In this document: positions 7,247-15,199 of the stretch, piece by piece | How the letters are laid out: each line of letters begins with the position of its first letter | How positions within the stretch are numbered: position 1 is the first letter of the stretch | Assembly (NCBI GenBank): GCA_016868955.1 | Contig: VGFF01000013.1 | Coordinates: forward strand, 1-25,864 | DNA: 25,864 bases | Direction of reading: 5' to 3' | Origin: Armatimonadota bacterium | GTDB lineage: Bacteria > Sysuimicrobiota > Sysuimicrobiia > Sysuimicrobiales > VGFF01 | The notes under the pieces: generated by a model | Database searches by the model: none | What the model was told of the DNA's origin: nothing | Seen by the model: the letters and a program-made list of their open reading frames with translations, nothing else | Made by a program: the position numbers and the translations under genes

Positions 7247-7347
7247 CGAGACCCTCCGGCGGACTGGCCTAGCGACAGGGTACCCGTCGGTTCAGGCGAG
7301 GCCATCCGGCGGTGAGCCGATTCCAAGATCGGGTCTGGGGGATTGGA
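7247..7347 (-). other. Structured spacer between tmRNA and the radical SAM pseudogene
   Basis: No gene. On the minus strand, CGGATGGCC (7308-7300) pairs with GGCCAGTCCG (7269-7260) with one bulged G. The enclosed segment contains a second hairpin, CGACGGG/CCCTGTCG at 7289-7273, with a 3-nt loop. A shorter CCGAT/ATCGG stem lies near 7318-7333. There is no T-run, so none of these is a clear intrinsic terminator. They may act in tmRNA 3' processing or as a leader for the next gene. Confidence 0.4.
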
Positions 7348-7695
7348 TGGTGGAGGCGGCGGGAATCGAACCCGCGTCCTAAGCAGATGAGGGTCAGGCT
7401 TCTACACGCGTAGCCGCCGCTTTGATCTCGCTCCGAATCCCCCCGACGACTGGGTGATCACGGCGCCAGCCCCTGTCGGCTTAGCCGCCCGGCCCGAGGC
7501 GCGGCCGCGCGGAGCAGCTGGCTGATGACGCTTGGCCCCGGCTCGTCAGCGAAGCCGGGCAAGCGGACGCGGGTGTTTAGGCCGCGACGGGCAGAGCGTT
7601 GTTGGCAGTTATGCCGTTCCAGGCTGTTTTACGAGGCTCCTGGACCTCGGCGCGCGACCCGACGTCTTCCTGCTCAGTCGAAACCGTTCGCCCCC
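7348..7695 (-). ncRNA. ssrA: Transfer-messenger RNA (tmRNA)
   Basis: A 348-nt tmRNA that rescues ribosomes stalled on broken mRNAs together with SmpB. The 5' end GGGGGCGAACGG (7695 down) pairs over 7 bp with the 3' end CGCCTCC-ACCA (7358-7348), including the G-U at the third pair that marks alanine tRNAs. The encoded CCA ends at 7348. The T-arm is GCGGGTTCGATTCCCGC. The 5' domain has the typical GGTTTCGACTGAGCAGGAAG block. The tag frame follows ATAACT and reads GCC AAC AAC GCT CTG CCC GTC GCG GCC TAA. The GC-rich middle can form the usual pseudoknots (for example GCCCGGCTTCGCTGACGAGC). The window has no smpB. It is a one-piece, not permuted, tmRNA. Confidence 0.95.
7577..7606 (-). other. tmRNA proteolysis-tag reading frame (ANNALPVAA)
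   Basis: Nine codons plus TAA inside ssrA, starting at the resume codon GCC (7606-7604). The appended peptide would be A-ANNALPVAA. It ends in the hydrophobic Val-Ala-Ala expected for ClpXP/ClpAP-type recognition and begins with the common Ala-Asn-Asn. It is at the short end of known tags. Confidence 0.88.
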
Positions 7696-7799
7696 TTCGT
7701 AACATCGCCGTCGCTTCCGGCGCCAACGCGCCCGCAAGCGCGGCCATTTCCTAGAACGTCCCCGCGGCGCACGATGTTCCGGCGCGCCGCGGTGCGCTC

Positions 7800-7805
7800 A
7801 TTATA
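7800..7805 (-). promoter_or_regulatory. Candidate -10 element (TATAAT) of the tmRNA gene
   Basis: A consensus TATAAT read on the minus strand lies 12 bp after the lhgO stop and about 105 bp before the mature tmRNA 5' end. Transcripts from it would need 5' trimming, as is usual for tmRNA. The -35 region (near ATTCTC) is poor. The flanking CCGTATAATG is identical to the element before the LpxB-like gene at 18370. Confidence 0.45.
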
Positions 7806-7816
7806 CGGTGCCCCGC

Positions 7817-9028
7817 CTACAGCGAGAATGCGTCCGCTGACAGCTCGGCGACGTGCCGTCCGATCGCCAGCGATGCGGTCGCCGCCGGCGACGGCGCGTT
7901 GAGGAGGTGGATCGCGCCATCTTGCGGGAGGACGTAGAAGTCGTCGAACAGCTCGCCGGTCCTCGTCACGGCCTGCGCACGCACGCCGGCCCCGTGACGA
8001 AAGACGTCCTCGGGCCGAAGATCGGGGACGAGGCGCTGAAGCGAACGCACGAATTCCGCCTTCGAGAAGGATCGGTAGTACTCGTAGGCCGCGGTCCGCC
8101 ACCAGCGGGCCGCCAGCCGCCACAATCCACGGTAGCGCAGCGAACCGATGATCTCCGCCGCCTGGACGTTCCAGACGGAGTAGCCTTCCCGCGCGAACGC
8201 GAACACGGCGTTGGGGCCGGCCTCGACGTCGCCGCCGACCATTCGCGTGAGGTGCACACCGAGGAACGGCAAGGACGGATCGGGCACCGGGTAGATCAGG
8301 CCGCGGACCAAGCGCCGCGCCGACGGACGCAGCAAGTAATACTCGCCGCGGAACGGGATGATCTGCACGTCCGGTTCGGCGCCCGCCATACGCGCCACCA
8401 GGTCGCTATACAGACCGGCGCAGTTGACGAACGCGCGCACGGTGATCGGGCCCTGCTCGGTCTCGATCGTCGTCGTCGCGCCGCCCCGCCGTATGTCCCA
8501 AACACGACCGTTCGTGCGAATCTCGCCGCCGAGATCGGCGATCTCGCGTGCCAGGGCCCGCACGACGCCGCCGTAGTCGACGATGCCCGTGGTCGGCGTG
8601 TGGACGGCGGCCAGGCCGCGGGCGTGCGGCTCGACGTCGGCGATCTCGGGCGGGCCGAGGCGGCGTATGCCCGTGAGACCGTTCGCCACGCCGCGCTCGT
8701 ACAGCGCATCCAGACGCGGCAGCTCTTCTTCGCGCGTAGCCAGGATGAGCTTGCCGCATTCTTCATGGCGGATCCCGTTCGATTTGCAGAACGCGACCAT
8801 CTCATCGCGGCCTTCGACGCACAGGCGGGCCCGCAGCGATCCCGGGCGATAGTAGATGCCGCTGTGCAGTACGCCGCTGTTGTGTCCCGTCTGGTGAGCG
8901 CCGAGGGTCCGCTCTTTCTCGAGGAGCACGAGGCGAAGTTGCGGGCGGCGCTGGAGGAGCGCGCGCGCGGACGCCAAGCCGACGATTCCGCCGCCGATGA
9001 CCGCGATGTCGAACGCGGGCGCGGTCAC
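7817..9028 (-). CDS. lhgO: L-2-hydroxyglutarate oxidase
   Basis: A 403-residue FAD enzyme that oxidises L-2-hydroxyglutarate to 2-oxoglutarate, passing electrons to oxygen or the quinone pool, at the cytoplasmic face of the membrane. The FAD Rossmann motif is IAVIGGGIVGLASARAL at 8-24, with Glu37 in LLEKE. The LhgO/YgaF hallmark AHQTGHNSGVLHSGIYY follows at 44-60. Other family blocks are FVNCAGLYSDLVARMAG, IIPFRGEYYLL and the closing FAD motif LNAPSPAATASLAIG. The length is normal (about 400). It starts at GTG 9028, 24 bp after the stop of the nucleotidyltransferase, so it probably ends the same transcript. Its metabolic role (lysine degradation or repair of promiscuous dehydrogenase products) is not explained by the sugar genes next to it. 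A general DAO-family glycerol-3-phosphate dehydrogenase is less likely given the motifs. Confidence 0.88.
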   Translation of the reverse strand: MTAPAFDIAVIGGGIVGLASARALLQRRPQLRLVLLEKERTLGAHQTGHNSGVLHSGIYYRPGSLRARLCVEGRDEMVAFCKSNGIRHEECGKLILATREEELPRLDALYERGVANGLTGIRRLGPPEIADVEPHARGLAAVHTPTTGIVDYGGVVRALAREIADLGGEIRTNGRVWDIRRGGATTTIETEQGPITVRAFVNCAGLYSDLVARMAGAEPDVQIIPFRGEYYLLRPSARRLVRGLIYPVPDPSLPFLGVHLTRMVGGDVEAGPNAVFAFAREGYSVWNVQAAEIIGSLRYRGLWRLAARWWRTAAYEYYRSFSKAEFVRSLQRLVPDLRPEDVFRHGAGVRAQAVTRTGELFDDFYVLPQDGAIHLLNAPSPAATASLAIGRHVAELSADAFSL

Positions 9029-9052
9029 ACCGGCGATCGCGACGGGGAGCTC

Positions 9053-10039
9053 CTACGCGCCAACGACGATCTCCGAATCGTCGCCGAGGTTGACCCGCGT
9101 CGCCCGCCCTTCCAGAAGCGCGTTCTCGCCGATCAAGGACCCGTGCAAGACGGCGTGCTCGACGATCGCGTTTCGGTTGATGATCGAGTCACGGATCACC
9201 GAGCCGATGATCCGCGCGCCGTCCGCGATCGCCACATGCGGCCCGATGATCGACGCCTCGATGACCGCCGACGGCGCGATCGCTACCGGCGGATGGATCA
9301 AGGATCCCGGCACCTCGCCGAACGGCGGCTGCAAGACGTTCAACAGAGCCCGGTTCGCGTCCAGGAGCGCCTGCGCCGTGCCGCAGTCGTACCACTCCTC
9401 GCCGGGGAACGTACGGACGCGTTCCCCGGCGTCGACGTAGAACTGCAGCGCGTCGACGAGCCAGTACTCGCCGAGCGACGCGTGGTTCTCGTCGACGAGC
9501 CGCTCCAGGCATCGCCGCAGCAGCGCCCCGTTCGTCAGGTAGTACACGCCGACGATCGCGAGATTGCTCTCCGGGACGGACGGCTTCTCGACGAACTTGC
9601 GAACCAGGCCGTTGGCATCGACGTTGACGACGCCGAAACGGCGCGGATCGTCGACGGCGCGGATGCCGATCAAGGAGTCGTCGCTGCCGAGGATGGCGCG
9701 GAAGTCGCCGCGGAAGATCGTGTCGCCGAGGATGATCAAAACCGGCTGGTCGCCGAGGTGCTCGCGGGCGACGTAGATCGCGTGCCCGTTGCCCAGCGCC
9801 TGCTCCTGGCGGACGAACCGGGCGCGGATCCGATAGTTCTCCCGCACCCAGGACTCGATCTTCTCGCCGAGGTAGCCGACGACGAGGACGACGTCGTCGA
9901 CGCCTGCCCCGATGACCTGATCGAGGATGTGGCCGAGGATCGGCTTGCCGGCCACGGGGATCAACGCTTTCGGTACGGTGTGCGTGTGCGGCCTGAGGCG
10001 TGTGCCGATGCCCGCGACGGGAATGACGGCGATGGTCAC
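9053..10039 (-). CDS. Sugar-1-phosphate nucleotidyltransferase with left-handed beta-helix tail (RmlA/GlmU-like)
   Basis: A 328-residue NDP-sugar pyrophosphorylase. Residues 5-26 carry the nucleotide-binding loop VAGIGTRLRPHTHTVPKAL. LILGDTIFRGDF gives the metal-binding Asp, RRFGVVNVDANGLVRKFVEKP the product-binding part, and EWYDCGTAQALLDANRALL the end of the catalytic domain at about 245. From about 255 to the end, hexapeptide-like repeats (IAPSAVIEASIIGPHVAIAD and onward) form a left-handed beta-helix, as in long RmlA-type and archaeal dual enzymes. The sugar could be glucose-1-P, or heptose-1-P given the hddA neighbour; this is inference. Start GTG 10039 is chosen because AGGGGG lies just upstream and homology begins exactly here. 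Upstream in-frame codons belong to the antisense of the transferase gene. The gene lies 23 bp after the transferase stop. Confidence 0.85.
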   Translation of the reverse strand: MTIAVIPVAGIGTRLRPHTHTVPKALIPVAGKPILGHILDQVIGAGVDDVVLVVGYLGEKIESWVRENYRIRARFVRQEQALGNGHAIYVAREHLGDQPVLIILGDTIFRGDFRAILGSDDSLIGIRAVDDPRRFGVVNVDANGLVRKFVEKPSVPESNLAIVGVYYLTNGALLRRCLERLVDENHASLGEYWLVDALQFYVDAGERVRTFPGEEWYDCGTAQALLDANRALLNVLQPPFGEVPGSLIHPPVAIAPSAVIEASIIGPHVAIADGARIIGSVIRDSIINRNAIVEHAVLHGSLIGENALLEGRATRVNLGDDSEIVVGA

Positions 10040-10062
10040 TTGCGGCCCCCTATTCCGTTCGC

Positions 10063-11508
10063 TCAGCGGCCGCGCATGAGGATCGCGTCGAAGACGGTCT
10101 TCAACAGGATCACCAGATCGAACCAGAGCGATTGATTCTTTATGTAGTATAGGTCGAGCTGGAGCTTCAGCAGCGAGTCCTCTCGGGACGCGCCGTACCC
10201 TTGACGGACGAGCGCCCACCCGGCCATGCCCGGGCGGACGATGTGACGAACACGAAAGAACGGACACTCGCGCGACAACCGCGCCACGAACTCCGGTCGT
10301 TCCGGCCGGGGTCCTACCACGCTCATTTCCCCGCGCAGCACGTTCCACAACTGCGGGAGCTCGTCGATGTGCGAGCGGCGCAGGAACCGGCCGACGCGCG
10401 TGATGCGCGGATCGTTGATCTCTGCCCATACCGCCCCTTCCGGCTCGGCGGCGTCCCGCATCGAACGGAATTTGTAGGTGCGGAAAAAGCGCCCGCGGTG
10501 GCCGACGCGCAGCTGCGAGTAGAGGACCGGGCCCGGCGAGTCGAGCCGGATCGCCAGCGCGATCCACGGCGCCAGCAACGCCAGCCCGCACAATCCCAGC
10601 GTCGACGCCACGAGATCGAGCGCGCGCTTCGCGAGCGGGTACAAGCCCCGAAACGACGACGGCTCGATCGGCATCGCCACGCGCCATCGCCCGCCGACGC
10701 GCGCGACGAATACGCGTCCCGTCAGGTCCTCGAAGATCGCCTCCGCGAACTGGATTTCGACCCCCTGCGCGCGCGCCTCGCTCAGCGTCGCCAGCAGCTG
10801 GCCGTCGATCGGCCACCCGCCGTATACGAGGATCGCGTTCAGGCGCAAGCGCTCGATGATCTCGGCGAGGGCGTCCGGGGAGCCGAGCAGCGGGTACGCG
10901 TACTCCTCCCCGTCATCGCGTTCGTCGGCCGCGCCGGTCGACGCGTCGACGCGGCCGAGCACGCGGAAAGTGCCGCCGCCGGCGCGGACCAACAGCGCCG
11001 CCACCTCTTCCTGGGCGCGCCCGCCGCCGAGCAGCAGCGCCCGCCGATGGAAAATCGGTTGTCGAAACGCGGCGTGCGCGATCCAGCGCGCCGCGACCGT
11101 CAAGGCGACCATCAAGACCGGCAAGAGAAGCAGCGCGTCGCGCGACGACGGCAACGGCGACGTGATCAGCAGCAAGGACAAGCAGACGGCGCTCACGGTG
11201 AGCGAAGCGACGACCACGGCGCGCGTCACCGCCGGCATCTGCCCGATGACCCACGAACGGTACGCGTCGAAGGACGTGGCCACGGGAAGCCAGAGCAAGC
11301 TCAACACGACGAACCAATTCAGGTTTTCGCCCAGCACGTGCACGGGGATTCCGAACGCGCCCGGCAGCGTCAACGCGACGGCCAGCGCCGCGTTGACCGC
11401 GCACAGATCGAGCAGGACGAGGAGGACCCGGTAGTCGGCGTGCGGCAGCAGCACCCGGATCGCGCCGAGCCGCGTGAGCGTTGCCAAGCCGGCCGGTTTC
11501 ATCGCCAC
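10063..11508 (-). CDS. Polyprenyl-phosphate sugar-1-phosphate transferase (WbaP/EpsE-type)
   Basis: A 481-residue membrane enzyme that moves a sugar-1-phosphate from an NDP-sugar onto undecaprenyl phosphate, the first step of O-antigen, capsule or exopolysaccharide repeat synthesis. The N-terminal 150 residues contain about four hydrophobic segments, followed by a Rossmann-like soluble domain (RRALLLGGGRAQEEVAALLV, PF13727 type). A membrane helix at about 295-315 precedes the catalytic bacterial sugar transferase domain (PF02397): SPGPVLYSQLRVGHRGRFF, TYKFRSMRD, LRRSHIDELPQLWNVL and GEMSVVGPRPERPEF, with the basic/acidic catalytic residues intact. GTG 11508 or the in-frame ATG 11502 may start it; both lie 12-18 bp after the kinase stop. 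The substrate sugar is unknown. Confidence 0.9.
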   Translation of the reverse strand: MAMKPAGLATLTRLGAIRVLLPHADYRVLLVLLDLCAVNAALAVALTLPGAFGIPVHVLGENLNWFVVLSLLWLPVATSFDAYRSWVIGQMPAVTRAVVVASLTVSAVCLSLLLITSPLPSSRDALLLLPVLMVALTVAARWIAHAAFRQPIFHRRALLLGGGRAQEEVAALLVRAGGGTFRVLGRVDASTGAADERDDGEEYAYPLLGSPDALAEIIERLRLNAILVYGGWPIDGQLLATLSEARAQGVEIQFAEAIFEDLTGRVFVARVGGRWRVAMPIEPSSFRGLYPLAKRALDLVASTLGLCGLALLAPWIALAIRLDSPGPVLYSQLRVGHRGRFFRTYKFRSMRDAAEPEGAVWAEINDPRITRVGRFLRRSHIDELPQLWNVLRGEMSVVGPRPERPEFVARLSRECPFFRVRHIVRPGMAGWALVRQGYGASREDSLLKLQLDLYYIKNQSLWFDLVILLKTVFDAILMRGR

Positions 11509-11520
11509 CGTCGCTTCACG

Positions 11521-12510
11521 CTAGATGTTGAGGAGAACCTTGGCGCCCTGGAAATCCCAATCGAATCGCATCTCCCGCAGCCCCTCGGCCCGCATCTCCT
11601 CGCGGACGGCGTGCCGGGCCCGGCCGGGACAACACAACATCAGGAAGCCGTCGCCGCCGGGGCCGATCAGCTTGCCGCCGTAGGCGCCGCACTCCATGGC
11701 CTTCTCGTAGCAGCGGTCGACGCGCGGGTTGCTGATGTCGCCGGAGCGGCGCTTCTTCGCTTGCCAATGCTCGTCTAGGCACCGCCCGAACCGTTCGATG
11801 TCGCCGATCTCCAGCGTCTCGCGGATCTTGTAGCCGATGTCCTTGATGCGATGCAGGCTATCGATGACCGTCGGGTCCTCGCGCTCCGTGTCCTCCGCTT
11901 GCTGATCGAGGATCATCCGCCAGTTGCGCGAGATGCCCGTGAAGTACAGCAACAGGTGGCTGCGCAGCTCCTCGACGGTCGTCAGCGAGATCTCCGGCGT
12001 GTCGACGTAGACCGTACCGTCCTGGCGAATGTCCAGACAGGTGAGGCCGCCGAATGCCGCCATGTAGTGATCCTGTTTGCCGACCGGATGCCGGGCGATC
12101 TCCAGCTCGATGTGGCAGGCTTCCTCGGCGATCTGGGCCGTTCCGACGCGCTCGCGCTTCATCTCGTGCAGTGCCGTCAACAACGACACGAGGAACGATC
12201 CCGACGACCCCATCCCGGTGCCGTCTCGGATATCGGCCATCGAGCTGATCTCGACATTGCCGTGAACCCGCATCAGCTCCAGCGCCGGCCGGACCAGGTC
12301 GTGCTGGATCTCGTCGACGCGGCGAACGCGCTCCGACCGGGAGTACTTGAGGACGATCTCGTCGTCGGCGGCCGGCTGGTTGAGCGAGATGTACACGTAA
12401 CGGTCGATGGCGCCGCTGAGGATGAAACCGCCATGACGTCGATAGTACGACGGCAGATCGGTACCGCCGCCTCCCAACGAGATCCGGAACGGCGCTCGCG
12501 CGAGAATCAT
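11521..12510 (-). CDS. hddA: D-glycero-alpha-D-manno-heptose-7-phosphate kinase (GHMP kinase)
   Basis: A 329-residue GHMP-superfamily kinase. It opens ILARAPFRISLGGGGTDLPS, the HddA-type motif for sugar phosphate recognition. The ATP-binding motif GTGMGSSGSFLVSLL lies near 97-111, and the C-terminal motif GAYGGKLIGPGGDGFLM at about 279-295. HddA phosphorylates heptose-7-phosphate at C1 on the way to GDP-D-glycero-D-manno-heptose, used in S-layer glycans, capsules and O-antigens. The adjoining nucleotidyltransferase (9053-10039) could be the partner that activates the sugar. GmhA and GmhB are not in the window. AGGAGG lies 12 nt before ATG 12510. A related fucose or N-acetylglucosamine kinase is the main alternative. 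Confidence 0.85.
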   Translation of the reverse strand: MILARAPFRISLGGGGTDLPSYYRRHGGFILSGAIDRYVYISLNQPAADDEIVLKYSRSERVRRVDEIQHDLVRPALELMRVHGNVEISSMADIRDGTGMGSSGSFLVSLLTALHEMKRERVGTAQIAEEACHIELEIARHPVGKQDHYMAAFGGLTCLDIRQDGTVYVDTPEISLTTVEELRSHLLLYFTGISRNWRMILDQQAEDTEREDPTVIDSLHRIKDIGYKIRETLEIGDIERFGRCLDEHWQAKKRRSGDISNPRVDRCYEKAMECGAYGGKLIGPGGDGFLMLCCPGRARHAVREEMRAEGLREMRFDWDFQGAKVLLNI

Positions 12511-12590
12511 GGCTTGGTGTGACCTCCTAAGTCGGGTACTCTGGCCCGCGCCGCCGATTTCCGCCCGACCTCGCGGCGCACGCGGCGCGC

Positions 12591-14450
12591 CTAGACGCGC
12601 GGCCGCGTCAGCGTGGGGCGACGAGCGCGCAGCCGCTTCACGAGCTCGGCGCTGACTTCGTAACGACCGAACGACGGCATCAGGTAGACGCCGGTGATCC
12701 GATCGGCGACGGCGTCAAGCAACTCGGCGCTCAGCCGCAGACCCTCCTCGCGGCCGTTATTGCCGGCGTCGCGCATCCGATCACGGGCCCACTCCGGAAT
12801 GTTGATCCCCGGCACTTCATGGTGCAGAAACTCCGCGTGCCGCGACGAGTGCAGCGGCAGCACGCCGAGCAGCATCGGCTTCGGCGGCGCGCCGAACCGC
12901 TGCAAGAACCGGTCGAGCACCTCCGGCTCGAAGATCGGCTGCGTCATGATGAAGTCGGCGCCGGCGGCGATCTTCTGCTCGAGGCGCCGCATCTCGCGGT
13001 CGAGCGTTTGCGGGTTCATGTCGAACGCGCAAGCGACGCAGAAGGACGCCGGGCGTCCGATCGGCTTGCCCGCGAGGTCGGTTCCCTCGTTGAGGCGCCG
13101 CAGGATCCGAATCAGGCCGATCGAGTCGGTGTCGTAGACCGTCGTCGCCTCCCCATAGTCGCCGCCGCGCGGCGGATCGCCGGTCAGCGCGAGCACGTTG
13201 CGGATGCCTAACGCGTGCAGCCCGATGAGATCGGCCTGCAACGCCATGAGGTTCCGGTCGCGCGTCGTGAAATGGATGATCGTCTCGAGGTCGAGGCGCT
13301 GCTGGATCTGCACGCACATCGACGTCGCACTCATGCGGACGCGGCCGAGCGGGCTATCGCCGACGTTGATCGCGTCGGCGCCGCAGGCTTGCAGCATCTC
13401 GGCGCCCAACAAGTCCTTCGTGGCGTCGGTGCCCTTCGGCGGATCGATCTCGACGCTGATCACGAACGAGGTGCCGATCTTCCGGCTCAACGCCGTAGGC
13501 TCGTAGGCCACGGTCTCGACCGGCGACGCGGCCCGCGGCCTCGCCGGTGGGCGCGCCGCCGCTTCCGACGGCCGGCGATCTCGCAACGTGACCGCCATCG
13601 CCGCGATGTGCTCCGGCGTGGTGCCGCAGCAGCCGCCGAGGATGCGCGCCCCGAGCGCGGCCATGCGCCCGGCTTGCTCGGCGAGGTGGTGCGGGGACGC
13701 CGTGTACAACATGCGGCCCTCGACGCGGCGCGGAAATCCGGCGTTCGGCATCGCGGAAACGGGCACCGTCACCGCCGCGACCATCTGGGCGACGACGTCG
13801 ACCATCGGTAACGGCCCGACGCTGCAGTTCGCGCCGAGCGCGGCGACCCCGAGTGCTGCCAGCGCCCGTGCGACCTCCGTCGGCGTGTGCCCGCGCAAGG
13901 TGTGCCCGTCCTCGTTGAACGTCATGTGCGCGACGATCGGCAGATCCGTGCAGGACTTCGCGACGCCGACCGCCAGCCGCATCTCGTCGAGATCGGAGAA
14001 GGTCTCCAAGACGAGAAAGTCGGCGCCCCCCTCGACGAGGCCGTCGATCTGCTCCCGGAAGATCGCCGTCGCCTCGGGGACCGAGACGAGACCGTAGGGC
14101 GCCAGCGGCTTGCCGAGCGGGCCGATCGCGCCGCCGATGAAGACCGGCGTGCCCGAGACGTCACGCGCTTCCTTCGCGAGCTTTGCGCTGGCGCGGTTGA
14201 GCTCGCCGACGCGATCCGCGAGACCGAAGCGCGCGAGCTTGAGTCGATTCGCGGCGTACGTATTCGTCTCGATGAGGTCGGCGCCGGCTTGGATGTACTC
14301 GAGGTGCACGGCGAGCACGAGGTCGCGTCGCGCCACCGACTGCAGCTCGAAGCACTGATCTTGCGAGACTCCGCGAGCGTAGAGGAGCGTTCCCATCGCC
14401 CCATCGCTTAACAGCACGCCTTCCGACAGGCGCTCGGCGAATGGGTTCAT
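12591..14450 (-). CDS. Bifunctional homocysteine S-methyltransferase / methylenetetrahydrofolate reductase
   Basis: A 619-residue fusion like Bacillus YitJ. Residues 10-295 are the Hcy-binding S-methyltransferase domain, with zinc ligands Cys209 (ALGANCSVGP) and Cys274/Cys275 (ILGGCCGTTPEHIAAM). A proline/alanine-rich linker spans about 292-320. Residues 325-619 form the FAD-dependent reductase domain: SVEIDPPKGTDA, DAINVGDSPLGRVRMSAT, ALTGDPPRGGDY and FIMTQPIFEPEVLDRF. The protein would reduce 5,10-methylene-THF and methylate homocysteine to methionine without the large cobalamin-dependent MetH, although the methyl donor of such fusions is not fully settled. ATG 14450 overlaps the TGA of the DUF2993-like gene by 4 bases. 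Its presence inside an envelope-sugar operon is unusual. Confidence 0.9.
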   Translation of the reverse strand: MNPFAERLSEGVLLSDGAMGTLLYARGVSQDQCFELQSVARRDLVLAVHLEYIQAGADLIETNTYAANRLKLARFGLADRVGELNRASAKLAKEARDVSGTPVFIGGAIGPLGKPLAPYGLVSVPEATAIFREQIDGLVEGGADFLVLETFSDLDEMRLAVGVAKSCTDLPIVAHMTFNEDGHTLRGHTPTEVARALAALGVAALGANCSVGPLPMVDVVAQMVAAVTVPVSAMPNAGFPRRVEGRMLYTASPHHLAEQAGRMAALGARILGGCCGTTPEHIAAMAVTLRDRRPSEAAARPPARPRAASPVETVAYEPTALSRKIGTSFVISVEIDPPKGTDATKDLLGAEMLQACGADAINVGDSPLGRVRMSATSMCVQIQQRLDLETIIHFTTRDRNLMALQADLIGLHALGIRNVLALTGDPPRGGDYGEATTVYDTDSIGLIRILRRLNEGTDLAGKPIGRPASFCVACAFDMNPQTLDREMRRLEQKIAAGADFIMTQPIFEPEVLDRFLQRFGAPPKPMLLGVLPLHSSRHAEFLHHEVPGINIPEWARDRMRDAGNNGREEGLRLSAELLDAVADRITGVYLMPSFGRYEVSAELVKRLRARRPTLTRPRV

Positions 14451-15199
14451 GGGTTCTCCGGCGTCACGCAGAAGCCGCAGGGTGCCGCCAGATCCTTCTG
14501 GGTGCTGAGGATGACGCTCGTCGGCGTGATCCGCGTTCCCGCCATCTGGAACCGCATCGGCCACTGGCGAATGTCCAACAGCGGATTGATCCGGCGCTCG
14601 AGCATCTCGACGAGCGGTTGCGGCACGGGCAGTCCGTTGACCCACAGATTACGCACGCGGATGTACACCTCCGGCGTGCCCGCCGCCTCGAAGAACGTGC
14701 GCATGCGCGTGCGCAGATAGACGCCGCCGATGTTGATGAGCGCGTCGCCGGCGATGTCGCCGCGGTCGAATTCGAGCTTGATCTCCTTTACGTCCTTGTT
14801 CGACGCCAGGTACGTCTCAATGCTCGAGATGGCGACCGATCCATGAAGGTAGCTCTGCCGCGTCTCCGTGGCCTTGATCTGTCCGCGACGCAGCGCGGCG
14901 CCGTCGAAGGTGACGCCGACGAGCTTCACCCACAGCTCGTCGACCGCCATCCCGGAGATCTTCGCCTTCTGCGCGTAGAGGGAGATCCGCGCGTACACGT
15001 TCTCGTAAAGGTCGTGAACAACCTCCATGTGCAGCGCCGGCGGATTGCCGAGCAGCATGACGAACGCGGAGCGAACGAGCCGGTCTCCATCGCCGCCGCC
15101 CGCGTTGTTGTTCTGCGCCGCCACGGCCGGAGGCCCGACGACCAGCAGGCACGCATGCGCCAGCGCGAGCACGCATGCCATCCGGGTCAAGATCCTCAT
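14447..15199 (-). CDS. DUF2993 (LmeA-like) secreted protein
   Basis: A 250-residue protein with a signal peptide at about 1-28 (RILTRM basic start, ALAHACLLVVGPPAVA core, cut before AQNNN). The mature part matches the layout of DUF2993 proteins (PF11209): MEVVHDLYENVYARISLYAQ, FDGAALRRGQIKA, a central LEFDRGDIAGDALINIGG and a hydrophobic C-terminal domain ending in RFQMAGTRITPTSV. In Mycobacterium, LmeA is a periplasmic lipid-binding protein needed for lipomannan maturation; similar lipid-binding here is inference. ATG 15199 overlaps the mutase stop (ATGA), has GGGGGACGG upstream, and its own stop overlaps the next start, so three genes are translationally coupled. The two signal-peptide cysteines do not form a convincing lipobox. 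Confidence 0.65.
   Translation of the reverse strand: MRILTRMACVLALAHACLLVVGPPAVAAQNNNAGGGDGDRLVRSAFVMLLGNPPALHMEVVHDLYENVYARISLYAQKAKISGMAVDELWVKLVGVTFDGAALRRGQIKATETRQSYLHGSVAISSIETYLASNKDVKEIKLEFDRGDIAGDALINIGGVYLRTRMRTFFEAAGTPEVYIRVRNLWVNGLPVPQPLVEMLERRINPLLDIRQWPMRFQMAGTRITPTSVILSTQKDLAAPCGFCVTPENP

Noticed and set aside
7348..7380. Possible tRNA 3' half (GGTTCGATTCC and CCA)
   Set aside because: It is the tRNA-like end of tmRNA: no anticodon arm, 5' partner lies about 340 nt away, and a tag frame is present.
7853..10135. 760-codon plus-strand open frame opposite lhgO and the nucleotidyltransferase
   Set aside because: Arginine/aspartate-rich composition with no recognisable domain; it is the antisense shadow of two clearly homologous minus-strand genes in GC-rich DNA.
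9053..10816. Long (587-codon) version of the nucleotidyltransferase
   Set aside because: The first about 259 codons are antisense-frame overlap with the sugar transferase; a ribosome site and homology both start at GTG 10039.
10201..11778. 525-codon plus-strand open frame
   Set aside because: Antisense to the sugar transferase; composition is Arg/Gln/Asp-rich without domains.
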